Below, piece after piece: positions 25,253-34,391 of a DNA stretch of 64,000 nt; the stretch's first letter is position 1; each line of letters starts with the position of its first letter. The DNA lies in assembly GCA_965224845.1 (NCBI GenBank), contig CBDDAJ010000013.1, positions 62,001 to 126,000 on the forward strand. The letters are read 5' to 3'. Source of the stretch: Wocania_A sp965224845. Lineage in GTDB: Bacteria; Bacteroidota; Bacteroidia; Flavobacteriales; Flavobacteriaceae. The position numbers were made by a program, and so were the translations under genes. The notes under the pieces are model-generated. The model worked only from the letters and a program-made list of their open reading frames with translations. It made no database searches and was not told the DNA's origin.

Positions 25253-25698
25253 ACACCATAAGTTTTTTTAGCACTTTCAATTTGTTGCGCTTCGGTTGTT
25301 TCCGGGTATAAAATATATTTGGGGGCTAGTATAGGTTTAATTTGTTCTACTTTTATTTTTGTTATGCTAGAAAATGGAAATTTTCCTTTGGTCATCTTTA
25401 GCAAAATAGCCTCCATACCAGAAAAGGTTTTATCTTTTTTATCAATAATAAACCCTGCTCCCTTTATTTGATAGCCTTTTTGAACAAAAACATCAATAAA
25501 GCTGATGCATACATTCGGATTTTGCTTTATGTTTTTTATGGTTTGAGGCGAAGCAATATTGGCAATTATGATATGATTTTCATCGTAATAATTAAAGATC
25601 TCTTTTGGTGAAACATTAGGAATATTATTACTGGAAGCTGTTGCTAACCAGCATAGAACACTTTTATCTATACTTTTTTTTACTGCGGGGGTTATCAT
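25249..25698 (-). CDS. Pyridoxamine 5'-phosphate oxidase-like (PPOX) protein
   Basis: 149-residue split-barrel flavin-binding protein of the PNPOx-like superfamily. Seen: CWLATASSNNIPNVSPKEIF near the start and the strand pattern IIIANIASPQTIKNIKQNPNVCISFIDV typical of the family. Members bind FMN or F420 and reduce or oxidise small molecules; the substrate cannot be told. It follows the Lrp gene by 11 bases on the same strand, so they are probably co-transcribed. Its stop codon overlaps that of the symporter gene tail to tail. Confidence 0.8.
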   Translation of the reverse strand: MITPAVKKSIDKSVLCWLATASSNNIPNVSPKEIFNYYDENHIIIANIASPQTIKNIKQNPNVCISFIDVFVQKGYQIKGAGFIIDKKDKTFSGMEAILLKMTKGKFPFSSITKIKVEQIKPILAPKYILYPETTEAQQIESAKKTYGV

Positions 25699-25709
25699 AG
25701 TATATCGGC

Positions 25710-26153
25710 TTAAAAATCTGAGTTATACACGCGTCTGTCAACAATGGCAGAAAGAATTAAAGAGGTTGTTAATTCACCAAAATGTGATAAGGCACTATTT
25801 AGTTCTTCTAAATGTTTAGTATTCCTAACATTGGCTTTCATCATTAGGCAATCATTTCCGGTGAGCTTGTAACATTCGGTTATTTCAGGTTTTGTTTTAA
25901 TGAAGTCATGAAACTTTTCAACTTGCCCGAAACGGATTTTGGCAGATATAAAAACTCCCATTGGATAACCAATAGCTTCCATGCCTAATTTAACTTCATA
26001 GCGATTAATAATGCCGGCATCTTCCATTTTTTGGATCCGCTCTGCTACCGAAGGCGAGGAGAGCCCCACTTTTTTTGATAGTTCGGTTAAAGGCATTCTA
26101 GCGTTTAATTGTAATTGTTCTAATATTAGCCAGTTTATTTTATCAACATTCAT
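25710..26153 (-). CDS. Lrp/AsnC family transcriptional regulator
   Basis: 147 residues: an N-terminal winged HTH (MNVDKINWLILEQLQLNARMPLTELSKKVGLSSPSVAERIQKMEDAGI, 1-48) and a C-terminal RAM ligand domain (ETKPEITECYKLTGNDCLMMKANV). Lrp-type proteins sense amino acids and bind DNA as multimers. The gene is divergent from a PLP-dependent amino-acid decarboxylase, with 134 bases between the two start codons, so the decarboxylase is a likely target. Confidence 0.9.
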   Translation of the reverse strand: MNVDKINWLILEQLQLNARMPLTELSKKVGLSSPSVAERIQKMEDAGIINRYEVKLGMEAIGYPMGVFISAKIRFGQVEKFHDFIKTKPEITECYKLTGNDCLMMKANVRNTKHLEELNSALSHFGELTTSLILSAIVDRRVYNSDF

Positions 26154-26244
26154 AAATAAGGTAAATATTTATTTTAATGTTCAAAAATAAGGTAAATATT
26201 TAATTATTCAAAATATATTAATTTTTTAATCTCTTTGTGTTCCT

Positions 26245-26252
26245 TAATTTTG
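26245..26252 (+). promoter_or_regulatory. Putative -7 element of the decarboxylase gene
   Basis: TAATTTTG fits TAnnTTTG exactly. The -33 position reads TTT rather than TTG. Transcription would start near 26258, only 6 bases before the ATG at 26264, which favours the ATG at 26288 as start. Confidence 0.45.
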
Positions 26253-26287
26253 AATTAGAAAACATGTTCAATTTAAAACCTTGTATT

Positions 26288-27727
26288 ATGATATTCGATT
26301 TAGAAACGAAGCAACGCAAAGAGATTTGGAACCATCTATCCCAAAAGCTCGAATCTTATTATGCTAATACAGAATCTATTCATGTTGTTAGTAATGCAGA
26401 CAGACCTGGTGTATTAAAAAGTATCGATGCAGATTTTAACATGGCCAGAACCACAGAAGCGGCTATAGATAAAGTAATACAGGGACTTAAACAACATGCT
26501 GTACACACGCCGCACCCGGCATATTACGGGATGTTTAATCCGCGTCCTAGCTTTCCGTCTATTGTTGCAGATGCTATTACCGCTACATTTAATCCGCAAT
26601 TAGCAGCTTGGGGACATGCGCCCTATGCAGTAGAAATAGAGCACATGCTTATTCAGGAAATAGGAAAAAAGTTTGGTTATAAGCAGCCACATATTGATGG
26701 TGTTTTTACAACAGGAGGTCAAGAAGCTAACCTAACGGCTTTGCTAACAGCTTTAAATAATAAATTCCCGGATTATGCTGAAGAAGGTTTGCATGCAGTA
26801 TCAGGCGCGCCCATTATTTATTGTTCTGAGGCTAGCCATCATGCAACAATTAAAGCTGCTAAAATTTGTGGATTGGGGATAAACTCGGTAAAATATATTG
26901 CCGTAGATGATAAGCAGCAAATGATTCCGTTTATACTGGAAAATGAAATTTTAAATGATTTAAGCCATGGCAAAATACCTTTAATGGTTGTTGCTACTAT
27001 GGGCACAACGGGGGCAGGAGCTATAGACCCTATTAATGAGATATCGGGTATTGCAAAAAAATATAATCTATGGTTACATGCTGATGCCGCTTATGGAGGT
27101 GCGGTAGTGCTAACAGAACAATACAAATTCCTTCAGAAAGGTATTGAAAAAGCAGATTCCATAACTTTTGATGCTCATAAGTGGTTATCTGTTCCTATGG
27201 CTACAAGTATGTTTATTACAAAGCACCGGAATATGTTAAGTAAAACCTTTAGTATTACGGCAAACTTTATGCCTCAGGAAGAAGAAGATTTAAGTAAACT
27301 AGGGTCGTATACGCATTCTATACAGTGGTCTCGTCGTTTTATTGGACTCAAGCTGTATATGCCGCTTTTGGTTTTTGGATGGAAAGGTTTTGATAAAACC
27401 ATTACCCATCAAATGAAGATGGGGCAGCTCTTAAAACATAAGTTAGTCGCTAATAATTGGAAGCTTTATAACAATACCGAATTGCCTATAGCTTGCTTTA
27501 CAGATGTTGAATTTGAAGATAAACCGGAATTTTCCAAGTATATTTATAATTCTTTTTTAGAAACAGGAGATGCATGGATAATAAATTACCCGGTTGGAAA
27601 TACATTTACATTACGGGCTTGTATTACCAATTATAATACTACCGAAGCGCATTTAGATAGATTGATAAACGCGCTTAATAAAAAGCGAAGTCTTTATAAA
27701 AAAACACATCATTTAATAACGGTTTAA
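26288..27727 (+). CDS. PLP-dependent (group II) amino-acid decarboxylase
   Basis: Cytoplasmic pyridoxal-phosphate enzyme of the glutamate/aromatic-amino-acid decarboxylase fold. Seen: HPAYYGMFNPRPSFPSIVADAITATFNPQLAAW near the N-terminus, GVFTTGGQEANLTALLTAL, SEASHHATIKAAKICG, HADAAYGG with the PLP aspartate, and DAHKWLSVPMATS with the Schiff-base lysine. About 480 residues. The open frame extends to a GTG at 26237 and an ATG at 26264; 26288 (MIFDLETKQ) is chosen because the promoter-like element sits at 26245-26252. Substrate is not decided; Lrp control suggests an amino acid. The DinB gene follows 11 bases on. Confidence 0.85.
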   Translation: MIFDLETKQRKEIWNHLSQKLESYYANTESIHVVSNADRPGVLKSIDADFNMARTTEAAIDKVIQGLKQHAVHTPHPAYYGMFNPRPSFPSIVADAITATFNPQLAAWGHAPYAVEIEHMLIQEIGKKFGYKQPHIDGVFTTGGQEANLTALLTALNNKFPDYAEEGLHAVSGAPIIYCSEASHHATIKAAKICGLGINSVKYIAVDDKQQMIPFILENEILNDLSHGKIPLMVVATMGTTGAGAIDPINEISGIAKKYNLWLHADAAYGGAVVLTEQYKFLQKGIEKADSITFDAHKWLSVPMATSMFITKHRNMLSKTFSITANFMPQEEEDLSKLGSYTHSIQWSRRFIGLKLYMPLLVFGWKGFDKTITHQMKMGQLLKHKLVANNWKLYNNTELPIACFTDVEFEDKPEFSKYIYNSFLETGDAWIINYPVGNTFTLRACITNYNTTEAHLDRLINALNKKRSLYKKTHHLITV

Positions 27728-27738
27728 ATAAAAAAATA

Positions 27739-28257
27739 ATGACAACAAAAGATTTAAAACAAAACGAATTCGATAAGTACTACGAAAGATATATTAATAA
27801 ACTACCAAATGATCTGCCATTAATAGAAGGCTTTAAAATTGGAACCGACAATGTGTTGCAGTTTTTTCAATCCATGCCATCTGAAAAATTAAACTATAAA
27901 TATGCAGAAGGGAAATGGAGCATAAAAGAAATTTTTCAACATATTATAGATACCGAACGTGTATTTATGCACCGCTGTTTTAGAATAGCACGCCATGATA
28001 AAACTGCTCTAGCCGGTTTTGATCAAAACATATATATTGAACCTTCGCGAGCTGCCGATAAAAGTATAGCATGTCTTATTGACGAATTTAAAAGTGTTAG
28101 GCAAAGTTCGATAGTATTATTGCAAAGTTTAAAGCCAGACGATTTAGAGTGTATTGGAAATGCTAACGATAATGCGATGTCTGCCAGAGCCGCTGCTTTT
28201 ATGGTTATAGGGCATGATATCTGGCATATGGAGGTAATAAAAGAGCGCTATTTGTAA
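27739..28257 (+). CDS. DinB-family protein
   Basis: 172-residue four-helix-bundle protein of the DinB/YfiT-like superfamily. Metal-binding histidines are visible in HIIDTERVFMHR and GHDIWHMEV, spaced as in the family. Such proteins act as metal-dependent transferases, for example with thiols such as bacillithiol (BstA), but this member's reaction is unknown. It follows the decarboxylase by 11 bases and is probably in the same operon. Confidence 0.82.
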   Translation: MTTKDLKQNEFDKYYERYINKLPNDLPLIEGFKIGTDNVLQFFQSMPSEKLNYKYAEGKWSIKEIFQHIIDTERVFMHRCFRIARHDKTALAGFDQNIYIEPSRAADKSIACLIDEFKSVRQSSIVLLQSLKPDDLECIGNANDNAMSARAAAFMVIGHDIWHMEVIKERYL

Positions 28258-28263
28258 AAATAA

Positions 28264-29469
28264 TTAGGCATTGATAAGCGTTACTTTTCTTTTTACTATA
28301 ATAAATACTAAAAGCGATAACATTCCAAAAACTGAAAACCCTATAAATAAAGGCAGTACCGATGTGGAAACAAAATTACCAATATAGTTTGCAATAGGTA
28401 CTGCCATTACCGTTGATATAAAGCCATTTATAGCCGCTCCAATACCTGCGATATGCCCCAAAGGTTGCATGGCTAAAGCACGTAAATTCCCAAATAGAAA
28501 ACCAACCGCAAAAAACTGTAAAGCAAAAAAGCCTAGTAAAACCTCTATACCCGGATTTTCACCCGACGAAAAGATAATAACATACAAAACCGATATAAAA
28601 GCATAGGCTATACAAGAAACATAAGCGATTTTCATCATACCGTATTTAACAACAAACCTGCTATTTAAAAAAGTAGCTAAACCCACAGATATGGCTAAAC
28701 TCGCAAAAATATAAGGAAACATATCGGCTAGATTGTACTGCTGTTGAAAAATTTGCTGCGAAGTGCTTAAATAAACCATAAAGGAGCCCGTAATAAAACC
28801 CGATATAAATGTAAATGCAACGGCATCTTTATGTTTAAAAAACTCTTTTGTACCATCAATAAAAAGATGACTGCTAAACTTTATGCGCTTATCTTTTTCT
28901 AATGTTTCGGGTTGTCGTAACCAAAACCAAACCATTATTAAAACGCCAAAACCTAAATTGAAATAGAATACAGATTCCCAGTTGTACAGGTTAATTAAAA
29001 ACTGACCTAAGGTAGGAGCTACTACAGGAACTAAAATAAAGAACATAACCACTATTGATAATATTTTAGCCATAAAATTACCGCTATAGGAATCTCTAAT
29101 CATAGAAATACTTAAACTTCTGGGAGACGATAAGCCAATCCCTTGTAATATTCTGCCCAGAATCATCATTTCAAAACTTTTAGTACTAACACAAATAATA
29201 CTCGCTATGATAAAAACGATAAAGCCGATATATACAATAGGTTTTCTTCCAAAGCTGTCGGATAGTGGTCCAAAAACTAGCTGCCCAAACCCCAATCCTA
29301 AAAATATCATGGTGATAAGCAGCTGATTATTAGCAGGGTTTGTAACCCCTAAGGCATCGCCAATTTCTGGTAATGCAGGGAGCAAAGCATCAATAGATAG
29401 CGCTACAATAGACATTAATGATGCCATTAAAGCGACAAACTCGAATTTAAATTGTTGTTGATTTTGCAT
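28264..29469 (-). CDS. Bcr/CflA-family MFS drug-efflux transporter
   Basis: 401 residues with twelve predicted membrane helices, inner membrane. Seen: MFS motif A GFGQLVFGPLSDSFGRKP in the second-third helix loop, RILQGIGLSSPRSLSISMIRD (Bcr-type motif), and APTLGQFLINLYNWESVFYFN. Bcr/CflA proteins export bicyclomycin, sulfonamides or chloramphenicol in proton antiport; the substrate here is unknown. The gene is convergent with the DinB gene, 6 bases apart. Confidence 0.9.
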   Translation of the reverse strand: MQNQQQFKFEFVALMASLMSIVALSIDALLPALPEIGDALGVTNPANNQLLITMIFLGLGFGQLVFGPLSDSFGRKPIVYIGFIVFIIASIICVSTKSFEMMILGRILQGIGLSSPRSLSISMIRDSYSGNFMAKILSIVVMFFILVPVVAPTLGQFLINLYNWESVFYFNLGFGVLIMVWFWLRQPETLEKDKRIKFSSHLFIDGTKEFFKHKDAVAFTFISGFITGSFMVYLSTSQQIFQQQYNLADMFPYIFASLAISVGLATFLNSRFVVKYGMMKIAYVSCIAYAFISVLYVIIFSSGENPGIEVLLGFFALQFFAVGFLFGNLRALAMQPLGHIAGIGAAINGFISTVMAVPIANYIGNFVSTSVLPLFIGFSVFGMLSLLVFIIVKRKVTLINA

Positions 29470-29547
29470 TGAGCAAAAATAGAGTAAATTAGTAAAGCAA
29501 AATCATTTTTTAATTTTATTAAATAATAATATTATTGTATTATGTTA

Positions 29548-29603
29548 TACTGAACTCATTTAAACTTTTTTAACTTGCTAAAAAAGTTTAAATGAGTTCA
29601 GTA
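29548..29603. repeat. Perfect 25-bp inverted repeat
   Basis: Arms at 29548-29572 and 29579-29603 are fully complementary (left arm begins TACTGAACTC, right arm ends GAGTTCAGTA) with a 6-base loop ACTTGC. The right arm ends 10 bases before the DUF1572 start codon. It could be a stable 5' UTR hairpin hiding the start region, an operator, or a small mobile palindrome. There is no T-run after the right arm, so it is not an ordinary terminator. Confidence 0.9.
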
Positions 29604-29613
29604 ATAAAAAAGT

Positions 29614-30060
29614 ATGGGTACAGAAACTTTAATAAAAATTTTTAATAGAGATTTAGATAAGTTAATAGTTGAGATCGAATCTTATAAAGATGAAGCAACT
29701 TTATGGGTTTTAAGAGACGGCATTAGTAATTGTGCAGGGAATTTATGTTTGCATATTATAGGGAATCTTAATCACTATATAGGGGCAGAGCTTGGAGGTA
29801 CAGGGTATATAAGGCAAAGAGATGAAGAGTTTTCACTTAAAAATGTTGCAAGAGAAGATTTGATAAGGCAGGTAAGCGAGGTGAAAGTTGTGGTTGAAGA
29901 CACGCTAAAAGATCTAACGTTTAATGATTTACAAAAAGAATATGTTCGTCGGGCTTCTGAAGAAAAAATGACAACCGAATTTTTCTTGACTCATTTGGTT
30001 GCGCATTTGGCCTACCATTTAGGGCAAATCAATTACCACAGAAGATTATTAGGTTTATAA
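29614..30060 (+). CDS. DUF1572 (DinB-like) protein
   Basis: 148-residue helical-bundle protein of the DUF1572 branch of the DinB superfamily. Possible metal histidines are in CLHIIGNLNHYIGAE and FLTHLVAHLAYHLGQINYHRRL. Function unknown. Its leader contains the perfect 25-bp inverted repeat that ends 10 bases before the ATG, which may affect translation. No operon partner is obvious on this strand within 110 bases. Confidence 0.8.
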   Translation: MGTETLIKIFNRDLDKLIVEIESYKDEATLWVLRDGISNCAGNLCLHIIGNLNHYIGAELGGTGYIRQRDEEFSLKNVAREDLIRQVSEVKVVVEDTLKDLTFNDLQKEYVRRASEEKMTTEFFLTHLVAHLAYHLGQINYHRRLLGL

Positions 30061-30171
30061 AGGCCTTTAAAGCAATCCAAATTATTACACTATGACGTTA
30101 AACCCGTCATAAAGTTTCGTTAGTTCTCAATTTGATGCTTATTTTTATCATGCAATTAAACCCATTCAACA

Positions 30172-31260
30172 ATGAATTTTATGAAAATTGGTCTGCTGTG
30201 TTTTGTCTTGTGTTTCATTTATAAGAGTAATGCTCAAGACGTGTCTTTTGAAGCTTATAACCCTGTTTCAACCCTTGTTGTTCCCGGAAACACTATAAAA
30301 AAGGCAAAGTTTACATTTATTGATATACATGGGCATCAATACAGAATGCCAACTCAGGATTTGGCTCCGGTTGTTGCTGCTATGGATACCTTGAATATGG
30401 GAATTATGGTCAATTTAAGTGGGCGCTCAGGTAAAGATTTGCAGAAATCTGTAAAGAATATTGCAGACCATTACCCCAACCGGTTTGTTGTATTTGCCAA
30501 TATTAATTTTAATGGCGCAGGAGCAGAAGGCTGGATAGAAGAAAAGGTAGCCCAGTTAAAAGCCGATGTAAAACATGGAGCCAGAGGGCTAAAAGTATAT
30601 AAAAGCCTTGGGATGTATAATAAAGATGTTAATGGGAATAGACTGGCTATTGATGATAAACGATTAGAACCTATTTGGGATACCTGTGCAGATTTAGGGA
30701 TTCCGGTGTTAATTCACTCGGCAGACCCGAAATCGTTTTGGGATGAATTTGATACAGATAACGAGCGGTGGTTAGAGCTTAAAACACACCCCAGAAGAAA
30801 GCGTGGTGCTAATAATCCGGCACCTTGGGCACAAATTATTGCTGAGCAACACAATATGTTTAAAAAGCACCCTAGAACTACATTTATAAATGCACATATG
30901 GGGTGGTATGCCAATAACCTGGGCAAATTAGGAGCATTGCTTGATGAGATACCAAATATGAATGTGGGCATTGGTGCTATTATAGCTGAATTAGGAAGGC
31001 AACCGCGATTTGCAAAAGCTTTTTTTGTAACCTATCAGGACAGAATCCTCTTTGGAAAAGATAGCTGGAAACCGGGAGAGTTTCCTACTTATTTTAGAGT
31101 TTTAGAAAGTAGTGACGAGTACTTCCCGTATCATAAAAAATATCACGCATTTTGGGCCATGTACGGATTAGATTTACCAGATGAAGTGCTTAAAAAAGTG
31201 TATTATAAAAATGCGCTGCGTATTGTTCCGGGTTTAGACAAAAGCTTGTTCCCTGATTAA
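30172..31260 (+). CDS. Secreted amidohydrolase-family protein
   Basis: Predicted exported metal-dependent hydrolase of the amidohydrolase_2 group. Signal peptide is best read from the second ATG (30181: MKIGLLCFVLCFIYKSNAQ). Metal and active-site parts: FIDIHGHQ near residue 51, HGARGLKVYKSLG, PVLIHSADP, FINAHMGWY and ILFGKDSWK (final Asp). 362 residues. The substrate cannot be told; members include decarboxylases and lactonases. No neighbour on the same strand. Confidence 0.8.
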   Translation: MNFMKIGLLCFVLCFIYKSNAQDVSFEAYNPVSTLVVPGNTIKKAKFTFIDIHGHQYRMPTQDLAPVVAAMDTLNMGIMVNLSGRSGKDLQKSVKNIADHYPNRFVVFANINFNGAGAEGWIEEKVAQLKADVKHGARGLKVYKSLGMYNKDVNGNRLAIDDKRLEPIWDTCADLGIPVLIHSADPKSFWDEFDTDNERWLELKTHPRRKRGANNPAPWAQIIAEQHNMFKKHPRTTFINAHMGWYANNLGKLGALLDEIPNMNVGIGAIIAELGRQPRFAKAFFVTYQDRILFGKDSWKPGEFPTYFRVLESSDEYFPYHKKYHAFWAMYGLDLPDEVLKKVYYKNALRIVPGLDKSLFPD

Positions 31261-31329
31261 AGGGATGCTAAAACATCTGTTATATCGTAATTAGAATCTT
31301 ATTTATTGAATCTGTTAGGTTTTTATTTT

Positions 31330-32880
31330 TTATAAAGGAATATTCCCATGTTTTCGTTTGGGAGTATCTACAACTTTATCTTCTAACATAGAAAACGCTT
31401 TAATAAGTTTACGCCTTGTATTTTTAGGTAAAATAACTTCATCAATAAAACCTCGACGAGCTGCACGATATGGATTAGCAAATTTTTCAGCATACTCAGT
31501 TTCTTTTTCGGCTAATTTCTCTGCAGGATCATCGGCAGCAGCTATTTCTCTTCTAAATATAATCTCACTTGCACCTTTAGCCCCCATAACTGCTATTTCT
31601 GCTCCCGGCCATGCAAAGTTTAAATCGGCACCAATGTGCTTAGAATTCATAACATCGTAAGCCCCACCATAAGCTTTTCTGGTAATAACCGTAACTCGGG
31701 GTACGGTGGCTTCGCTTAGTGCATACAGTAATTTAGCACCATGAACGATAATGCCATTCCACTCCTGATCGGTTCCCGGTAAAAAACCTGGTACATCGAC
31801 TAAAACCAATAATGGAATATTAAAACAATCACAGAAGCGTGTAAATCGCGCTGCTTTTTTTGAACTTTTAACACCTAAAACACCAGCTAAGAACTGTGGT
31901 TGGTTGGCAATTATACCAATACTTCTGCCTCCTAAACGCGCAAATCCAACAATAATGTTTTCGGCATAATCTTTATGAATTTCATAAAAAGAATCGTTAT
32001 CAATAATACCAGAGATCACCTCATGCATGTCGTAAGGTTTGTTGGGATTATCTGGGACGATATTTGATAAAACATCTCTTATTTCATCATTGAGTTTAAA
32101 GTCTAATTTTTTTGTGGTCTCGGTATTGTTTTGTGGTAAATAGCTTAAAAGTGCTTTTAAGTCCTCTAAGCATTCAATATCATTAGCCGAGGTTTTATGT
32201 GCCACACCAGATTTTGATGCATGGGTATAAGCCCCTCCAAGCTCTTCACTGGTCACCTCTTCGTTGGTTACCGTTTTTACTACATTCGGACCAGTAACAA
32301 ACATATAACTGGTATTTTCTACCATCATTGTAAAATCTGTCATGGCAGGGGAGTACACAGCACCGCCGGCACAAGGTCCCATAATAGCAGAAATTTGTGG
32401 TATTACACCTGACGCTTGAACATTTCTGTAAAAAATATCGGCATAGCCTCCAAGCGAGCGCACGCCTTCTTGAATACGCGCACCTCCGGAATCGTTTAAA
32501 CCAATAATTGGGGCGCCAACTTTAACGGCCAGATCCATAATTTTACATATTTTTTCGGCATGCGTTTCAGATAATGCACCTCCAAAAACCGTAAAATCCT
32601 GAGCATAAACATAAACTAATCGGCCATTTACTGTACCATAACCTGTAATTACGCCATCACCAAAATAGATTTCTTTTTCCATTCCAAAATCGGTAGTTCT
32701 ATGCGTTACCAGCATACCAATTTCCTCAAAAGACCCTTCATCCATTAAATAATTAATCCGCTCTCTAGCAGTTAATTTTTTCTTAGCATGCTGTCTGTCA
32801 ATGCGTTTTTGTCCACCTCCTAAATGTGCTAAAGCAATACGTTCATTGAGTTTGTTTAGTTTGTTTTCTTTTGAGCTCAT
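31330..32880 (-). CDS. Acyl-CoA carboxylase carboxyltransferase subunit (propionyl-CoA type)
   Basis: 516-residue carboxyltransferase, crotonase-like fold with fused N and C halves. Seen: GGGQKRIDRQHAKKKLTARERI, DSGGARIQEGVRSLGGYADIFYRN, GPCAGGAVYSPAMTDF (oxyanion hole), and the second half GFLPGTDQEWNGIIVHGAKLLYA and RKAYGGAYDVM. It takes the carboxyl group from biotin to propionyl- or acetyl-CoA. It is the third gene of a three-gene operon with the biotin carboxylase (68 bases upstream) and the biotin carrier. Propionyl-CoA is the likelier substrate, not proven. Confidence 0.92.
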   Translation of the reverse strand: MSSKENKLNKLNERIALAHLGGGQKRIDRQHAKKKLTARERINYLMDEGSFEEIGMLVTHRTTDFGMEKEIYFGDGVITGYGTVNGRLVYVYAQDFTVFGGALSETHAEKICKIMDLAVKVGAPIIGLNDSGGARIQEGVRSLGGYADIFYRNVQASGVIPQISAIMGPCAGGAVYSPAMTDFTMMVENTSYMFVTGPNVVKTVTNEEVTSEELGGAYTHASKSGVAHKTSANDIECLEDLKALLSYLPQNNTETTKKLDFKLNDEIRDVLSNIVPDNPNKPYDMHEVISGIIDNDSFYEIHKDYAENIIVGFARLGGRSIGIIANQPQFLAGVLGVKSSKKAARFTRFCDCFNIPLLVLVDVPGFLPGTDQEWNGIIVHGAKLLYALSEATVPRVTVITRKAYGGAYDVMNSKHIGADLNFAWPGAEIAVMGAKGASEIIFRREIAAADDPAEKLAEKETEYAEKFANPYRAARRGFIDEVILPKNTRRKLIKAFSMLEDKVVDTPKRKHGNIPL

Positions 32881-32948
32881 ATCTTTTGTTGCTAAGTCGC
32901 AAAGCTGCGAAGTTTAATGCTTTAATTTTAATTTACAGTTTACTTAAC

Positions 32949-34388
32949 TTATTTAGGGATTCGTAATAAGTTCTGATCTTTTATATATTGTTTTACAGCA
33001 ATAATGGCTGCAATTTTAGCTTCGTTTTCAGTTTCCTTCTGTAAAGCTTCCGGCGAATAATAATTTTTCACAAAATGTGTGTCAAAATGACCAGATCGGA
33101 AAGCCTCATGATTGCACACATATTTCCCGAAAGGGAGTGTTGTTTGTGCGCCTTCCACATGATAGTTTTCAATAGCTTTTATCATGAGTTGAATGGCTTC
33201 GTCTCTAGTATTTCCATAAGTGATCAATTTTGAAAGCATGGGGTCGTAATAAATAGGGATATCCATACCTTCTTCAAAACCATTGTCTACACGAATATTT
33301 TTTCCAACAGGGAGTTTATATACCTCTAAACGTCCAACACTAGGCAAGAAATTATTTAAAGGGTCTTCAGCATAAACCCGCAATTCTAAAGCATGCCCAT
33401 TAATTTTTAAATCGTCTTGTTTTATTTGAAGGGCTTCACCACGTGCTACCCGAATTTGTAGCTCAACTAAGTCAACACCCGAAATTAGTTCGGTAACAGG
33501 ATGCTCTACCTGTAACCTGGTATTCATTTCCAGAAAGTAGAAATTATGATCGGCATCTAATAAAAATTCTACAGTTCCGGCACCTAAATAATCACAGGAT
33601 TTAGCAACATTAATAGCTGCTTCTCCCATTTTTTTACGTAATTCGGGAGATAAAACACAGGAAGGAGCCTCTTCTATTACTTTTTGATGACGCCGTTGAA
33701 TACTACATTCCCGTTCAAAGAAATGCAATACATTTCCATGACTATCGGCCATCACCTGAATTTCTACATGACGTGGCGACGTAACATATTTTTCAACAAA
33801 AACGGAGCCATCGCCAAAAGCAGAAGTAGCTTCGCTTATAGCACGTTTCATTTGCTCTTCAACGTCTTTTTCGTGCTCTACAATACGCATCCCTTTACCA
33901 CCACCACCTGCAGCAGCTTTAATAAGAATAGGGAAACCTATTTGTTTTGCAATCTCAACCGCTTCAGCAGGATCGGTAACAGCTCTGTCTATACCAGGAA
34001 CCATAGGAATATTGTAGTCTTTCACAGCATCTTTAGCAGCTAATTTATCGCCCATCATTTGTATGGCCTTGGACCGTGGACCAATAAAAATGATGTTGTT
34101 CTTTTCGGCAAGTTCTGCAAAATCTGCATTTTCACTTAAAAAACCATAGCCCGGGTGAATGGCATCTACCTGTAACTGCTTTGCAACGTCAATAATCTTA
34201 TCGCCTCTTAAATACGATTGATTTGAAGGTGCTTCGCCAATACAAACAGCTTCATCTGCAAACTTGACATGCGGTGCATTTCTATCGGCAGTAGAGAATA
34301 CAGCTACTGTTTTTATGCCCATTTTTTGAGCCGTTTTCATAACTCTAATAGCTATTTCGCCTCTGTTAGCAATTAATATTTTTTTCAT
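32949..34388 (-). CDS. Biotin carboxylase subunit of acyl-CoA carboxylase
   Basis: 479-residue ATP-grasp enzyme that carboxylates carrier-bound biotin with bicarbonate. Seen: MKKILIANRGEIAIRVMKTA, the glycine-rich ATP loop KAAAGGGGKGMR, FVEKYVTSPRHVEIQVMAD, RECSIQRRHQKVIEEAP, and FLEMNTRLQVEHPVTE. Length slightly above AccC (about 450). It starts 4 bases after the biotin carrier stop. A final helical extension (EAKIAAIIAVKQYIKDQN) is typical of the propionyl-CoA type. Confidence 0.95.
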   Translation of the reverse strand: MKKILIANRGEIAIRVMKTAQKMGIKTVAVFSTADRNAPHVKFADEAVCIGEAPSNQSYLRGDKIIDVAKQLQVDAIHPGYGFLSENADFAELAEKNNIIFIGPRSKAIQMMGDKLAAKDAVKDYNIPMVPGIDRAVTDPAEAVEIAKQIGFPILIKAAAGGGGKGMRIVEHEKDVEEQMKRAISEATSAFGDGSVFVEKYVTSPRHVEIQVMADSHGNVLHFFERECSIQRRHQKVIEEAPSCVLSPELRKKMGEAAINVAKSCDYLGAGTVEFLLDADHNFYFLEMNTRLQVEHPVTELISGVDLVELQIRVARGEALQIKQDDLKINGHALELRVYAEDPLNNFLPSVGRLEVYKLPVGKNIRVDNGFEEGMDIPIYYDPMLSKLITYGNTRDEAIQLMIKAIENYHVEGAQTTLPFGKYVCNHEAFRSGHFDTHFVKNYYSPEALQKETENEAKIAAIIAVKQYIKDQNLLRIPK

Positions 34389-34391
34389 GAT

